Shown here in pieces: positions 61,923 through 64,000 of a stretch of DNA of 64,000 nucleotides. Source of the stretch: Angelakisella massiliensis. GTDB taxonomy: Bacteria > Bacillota > Clostridia > Oscillospirales > Ruminococcaceae. The first letter of the stretch is position 1. Each line of letters opens with the position of its first letter. Location: positions 1,292,756 through 1,356,755 of the forward strand of contig NZ_LT629945.1 of the NCBI RefSeq assembly GCF_900104675.1. The letters run 5' to 3'. The translations under genes were made by a program, and so were the position numbers. The notes beneath the pieces are model-generated. The model had not been told where the DNA came from and made no database searches. It worked only from the letters and a program-made list of their open reading frames with translations.

Positions 61923-61961
61923 AAGATTAAAATTTTACGGAAGAAAAGCACATGGATGATT

Positions 61962-62327
61962 TTATTTGGCGGGAATGATCTCCAGCCAGTAACCATCCGG
62001 ATCGGAAATGAAATAAACGCCCATCTCTTTGTTTTCAAAGCAGATGCAGCCCATTTCCTTGTGGAGCCGGTAGGCGGCATCAAAATCGTCGGCAGTAAAG
62101 GCGATATGGGTTTCATTGTCCCCCAGATTATAGGGGTCCTGCCGGTCGGCCAGCCAGGTCAGCTCCAGCTGGCAGGAGGAACGATCGTCCTGGAGAAAGG
62201 CGATCTTAAACTTACCGGGATTTTCCTTTACTCTTTTCACAGACAATCCCAATGCTTTCTGGTAAAAATCAATGCTGGCATCCAAATCAAAAACGTTGAT
62301 ATTGGTGTGGGCCATGGTAAAGGCCAT
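61962..62327 (-). CDS. VOC-family (glyoxalase I-like) protein
   Basis: The 121-residue protein has the glyoxalase I metal ligands in order: His in MAHTNINVFD, Glu in CQLELTW, His in NETHIAF and Glu in YWLEIIP. The strand-helix pattern is that of a single beta-alpha-beta-beta-beta VOC module pair. Lactoylglutathione lyase-type activity is possible, though thiol partner and substrate in this lineage are uncertain. It is a single-gene unit with a terminator behind it. Confidence 0.88.
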   Translation of the reverse strand: MAFTMAHTNINVFDLDASIDFYQKALGLSVKRVKENPGKFKIAFLQDDRSSCQLELTWLADRQDPYNLGDNETHIAFTADDFDAAYRLHKEMGCICFENKEMGVYFISDPDGYWLEIIPAK

Positions 62328-62455
62328 TTCCGGTCACCTCCTGTCTACGGTTTTATTATATTCCGAAGAGAGGAGTTTTTTCATCCTTTTCTGATGAATC
62401 TTTGATTACAATCCTGTAACGACAAAGGGCAAGGAGGTTACAATTTGTTCTGCCC

Positions 62456-62845
62456 TCAGCTGATATAATCCTCCACCAGACGGGTCATTTGCTGGTAGCC
62501 CTCTACAGGGATCCCTTTTGTCAGCTGCTGCTGATCCAGCTCCGGCAGGGTTTTGGTATAGATGTCGAAAATCATTTCCGGTTCCTCCACTCCTTCCAGA
62601 AAAACCGCCACCCTCCCCTGGTAATCCCGGATGAGATAACGCTCCGCTTCCTCTTCAGCCTGGGCCTGGGAGGAGGAAGAAGAGGAGGAGGAAATGGAAG
62701 AAAGAGAGGAAGGAGCTTCCCGCAGAGGGGAAGCGGTTTCGCCGGCAGATACCGTACCGGGACGGCTGCCCAAAGCCAGGGCAGTGCCAATGGCAACTCC
62801 CGCAATGGCGGTAAATACGCCGGCCAGCAAACGATGTTGAACCAA
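62456..62845 (-). CDS. BofC-like exported protein
   Basis: The 129-residue protein has an N-terminal membrane helix (about 8-28), a Ser-rich spacer and a C-terminal segment (about 68-129) resembling the BofC C-terminal domain (YLIRDYQGRVAVF and IYTKTLPELDQQQLTKGI). Proteins with this domain are common in spore-forming Firmicutes. BofC in Bacillus regulates pro-sigma-K processing, but the short form's role is unclear. It is divergent from the penicillin-binding protein gene. Confidence 0.7.
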   Translation of the reverse strand: MVQHRLLAGVFTAIAGVAIGTALALGSRPGTVSAGETASPLREAPSSLSSISSSSSSSSQAQAEEEAERYLIRDYQGRVAVFLEGVEEPEMIFDIYTKTLPELDQQQLTKGIPVEGYQQMTRLVEDYIS

Positions 62846-63291
62846 CTTTAAGACCTCCCTTTGGCGTGGTATACTCCATCATACAGTCGCAGTATGGCCC
62901 GAAAAGCCCCTTTTTATACCTTTTCTCCGAAAAAATTCCACCTTTTGAACTGCTTTAAGGTTTGCGGCTTTTGCTCAAATATACAGCTGGAGTATTTTGG
63001 TTTGTTTGTGGATGCTTCCCGGCACTGAGCAGATAAAAAGCGATTTTATTTTGATTCCCAGGCTCCCCTCAAAGCTGACGTTTATATCAGGAAAACAAGG
63101 AAATCACAGAGATTTGACTTTTCAGGGGGATTTTTTAAAAAATTTTAACACTATAGGCGCTTAATATGGTATAATATCAAAGATAGTTGCATTTTTCTCC
63201 CGCAGTCTGCCAACAGGCTGTGGGAGGTCTGTTTCGTATCCCACTGCGGCGGGATACGGCGGCACCCATAAAGGAGGCGACCTCATCCCTT
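62846..63291. other. Divergent region between the BofC-like gene and the PBP gene
   Basis: No gene is seen. A plus-strand TATAAT (63170-63175) with a weak TTAACA upstream at 19 bases is the likely PBP promoter. Between it and the start are two small hairpins, CCCGCAG/CTGTGGG and a perfect 8-bp CGTATCCC/GGGATACG, that would form in the leader RNA. Confidence 0.5.
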
Positions 63292-64000
63292 ATGAGAGAA
63301 CAGAATCAAAATCCGACCCACAGGACGGTCAGACCGGCTGCGCCTGAGGCCGGAAGGATGCCGGGAGGGGAGGAACCCCGGAAGAAAGGCCGTGCACCCC
63401 GGGAAAAGAAGCCCAAAAGTCCCGCTGCAATAGCGGTGCGGCGTGTGTTTCGCTTTTTCCTGGGCATGATGATGCTTGGCATCATCGCCGGCTGCATCCT
63501 GGCCTGTTATCTGACGATGTACATCTTTGATATGCTGGATAACGGCGAAAAGATCGAAATGGACCTGGATGTCCTCAAACTCAACTATACCACCATTATC
63601 TATGCGGAGGATTCCGCTACGGGTGAGACTTATGAGCTTCAGCGGCTCTCCAGCCAGGATGGCTCCAGAATCTGGGTGGATTATGAGGATATGCCCCAGG
63701 TGCTTTTCGACGCGCTGATTGCTGTAGAGGATAAACGCTTTGAAAGCCACAACGGTGTGGACTGGCAGCGTACCTTTGCCTCCTTTGTCAATCTGGTGGG
63801 GCAGAAGTTTGGCTTTTCCCTTTATGAGGGCACACCCGGTGGTTCCACCATCACGCAGCAGCTGGTGCGCAACCTGACGGATGACAAGGATGTCACCATC
63901 CAGCGTAAGCTGCGTGAGATCGTGCGGGCGCTGACGCTGGAGAAGCATTATTCCAAAGATCAGATTTTGGAGACCTATCTGAACCTGGTTACCTTCGGCA
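63292..64000 (+). CDS. Class A penicillin-binding protein, N-terminal part (3' end outside window)
   Basis: The open frame runs to the window edge (236 codons). A cytoplasmic basic tail is followed by a transmembrane helix (about 55-80) and the start of a GT51 transglycosylase domain, with AVEDKRFESHNGVDW (catalytic Glu) and GGSTITQQLVRNL. It polymerises lipid II. AAGGAGG is 14 bases before the ATG at 63292, a long spacing, and no better in-frame start exists. The transpeptidase domain would follow outside the window. Confidence 0.85.
   Translation, partial: MREQNQNPTHRTVRPAAPEAGRMPGGEEPRKKGRAPREKKPKSPAAIAVRRVFRFFLGMMMLGIIAGCILACYLTMYIFDMLDNGEKIEMDLDVLKLNYTTIIYAEDSATGETYELQRLSSQDGSRIWVDYEDMPQVLFDALIAVEDKRFESHNGVDWQRTFASFVNLVGQKFGFSLYEGTPGGSTITQQLVRNLTDDKDVTIQRKLREIVRALTLEKHYSKDQILETYLNLVTFG

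Noticed and set aside
1-64000. tRNA, rRNA, CRISPR arrays, complete IS elements
   Set aside because: Searched by eye in all intergenic regions; none with convincing signature found. A tRNA or CRISPR scanner would be decisive.

Overview
The window looks like a chromosome segment of an anaerobic, Gram-positive gut-type member of the Clostridia, most likely Oscillospiraceae. The grounds are a GC-rich coding bias (by eye, not computed), Firmicute Shine-Dalgarno sites with ATG/GTG/TTG starts, a CIRCE box, a Fur/PerR-family box, a complete anaerobic (cobalt-early) cobalamin pathway, rubrerythrin, a lipoprotein flavin reductase with a covalent-FMN motif, an ECF S component next to coaX, and a BofC-like gene beside a penicillin-binding protein. 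The species call is inference.

Layout. 1-5.1 kb is an accessory patch. It holds the end of a metallophosphoesterase, a DUF1016 N-terminal ORF that runs without a stop across a low-molecular-weight phosphatase gene, a KilA-N gene with an internal deletion, a CDF metal exporter behind a structured leader, and a VWA gene broken by two in-frame stops. 5.1-22.8 kb is housekeeping and stress: rubrerythrin under a 19-bp palindrome, htpG under CIRCE, malic enzyme plus fumarase, a hairpin-rich dispersed repeat, a decayed XRE regulator, rarA with an iron-sulfur protein, an integrase stub, a second phosphatase, an NSS transporter, a MerR regulator facing a two-subunit ChrA transporter, an M20 peptidase and a large lipoprotein.

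22.9-40.7 kb is one 18-kb cobalamin operon behind a cobalamin riboswitch and an intrinsic terminator: cbiM-N-Q-O (cobalt uptake), cbiK, a small zinc-ribbon membrane protein, cbiD-L-F-G-H-J-ET-A, a cobC-like phosphatase, cbiB, cobD, cbiP, cobO and cbiC. It carries the path from sirohydrochlorin to adenosylcobinamide phosphate. The enzymes that make sirohydrochlorin and the CobU/CobS/CobT nucleotide-loop enzymes are not in the window.

41-64 kb mixes surface and core genes: the secreted flavin reductase, a TetR-methyltransferase pair, a surface trio (transglutaminase-like, a 1662-residue alpha-2-macroglobulin-like protein without a visible thioester, and a lipoprotein Memo homologue), trxB, an SDR, the second copy of the hairpin repeat, a CoA block (panT-like S component and coaX divergent from coaBC), a small lipoprotein, glgX, a glyoxalase-fold protein, the BofC-like protein and the start of a class A PBP that runs off the window.

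No rRNA, tRNA, CRISPR array or complete insertion sequence was seen. The points most worth a second look are the repeat with a compensatory base-pair swap between copies, the thioester-less macroglobulin/transglutaminase/Memo cluster, the doubly nonsense-interrupted VWA gene, the DUF1016/phosphatase/KilA-N overlap, and the well-formed operators (CIRCE, Fur/PerR-type, MerR-type).
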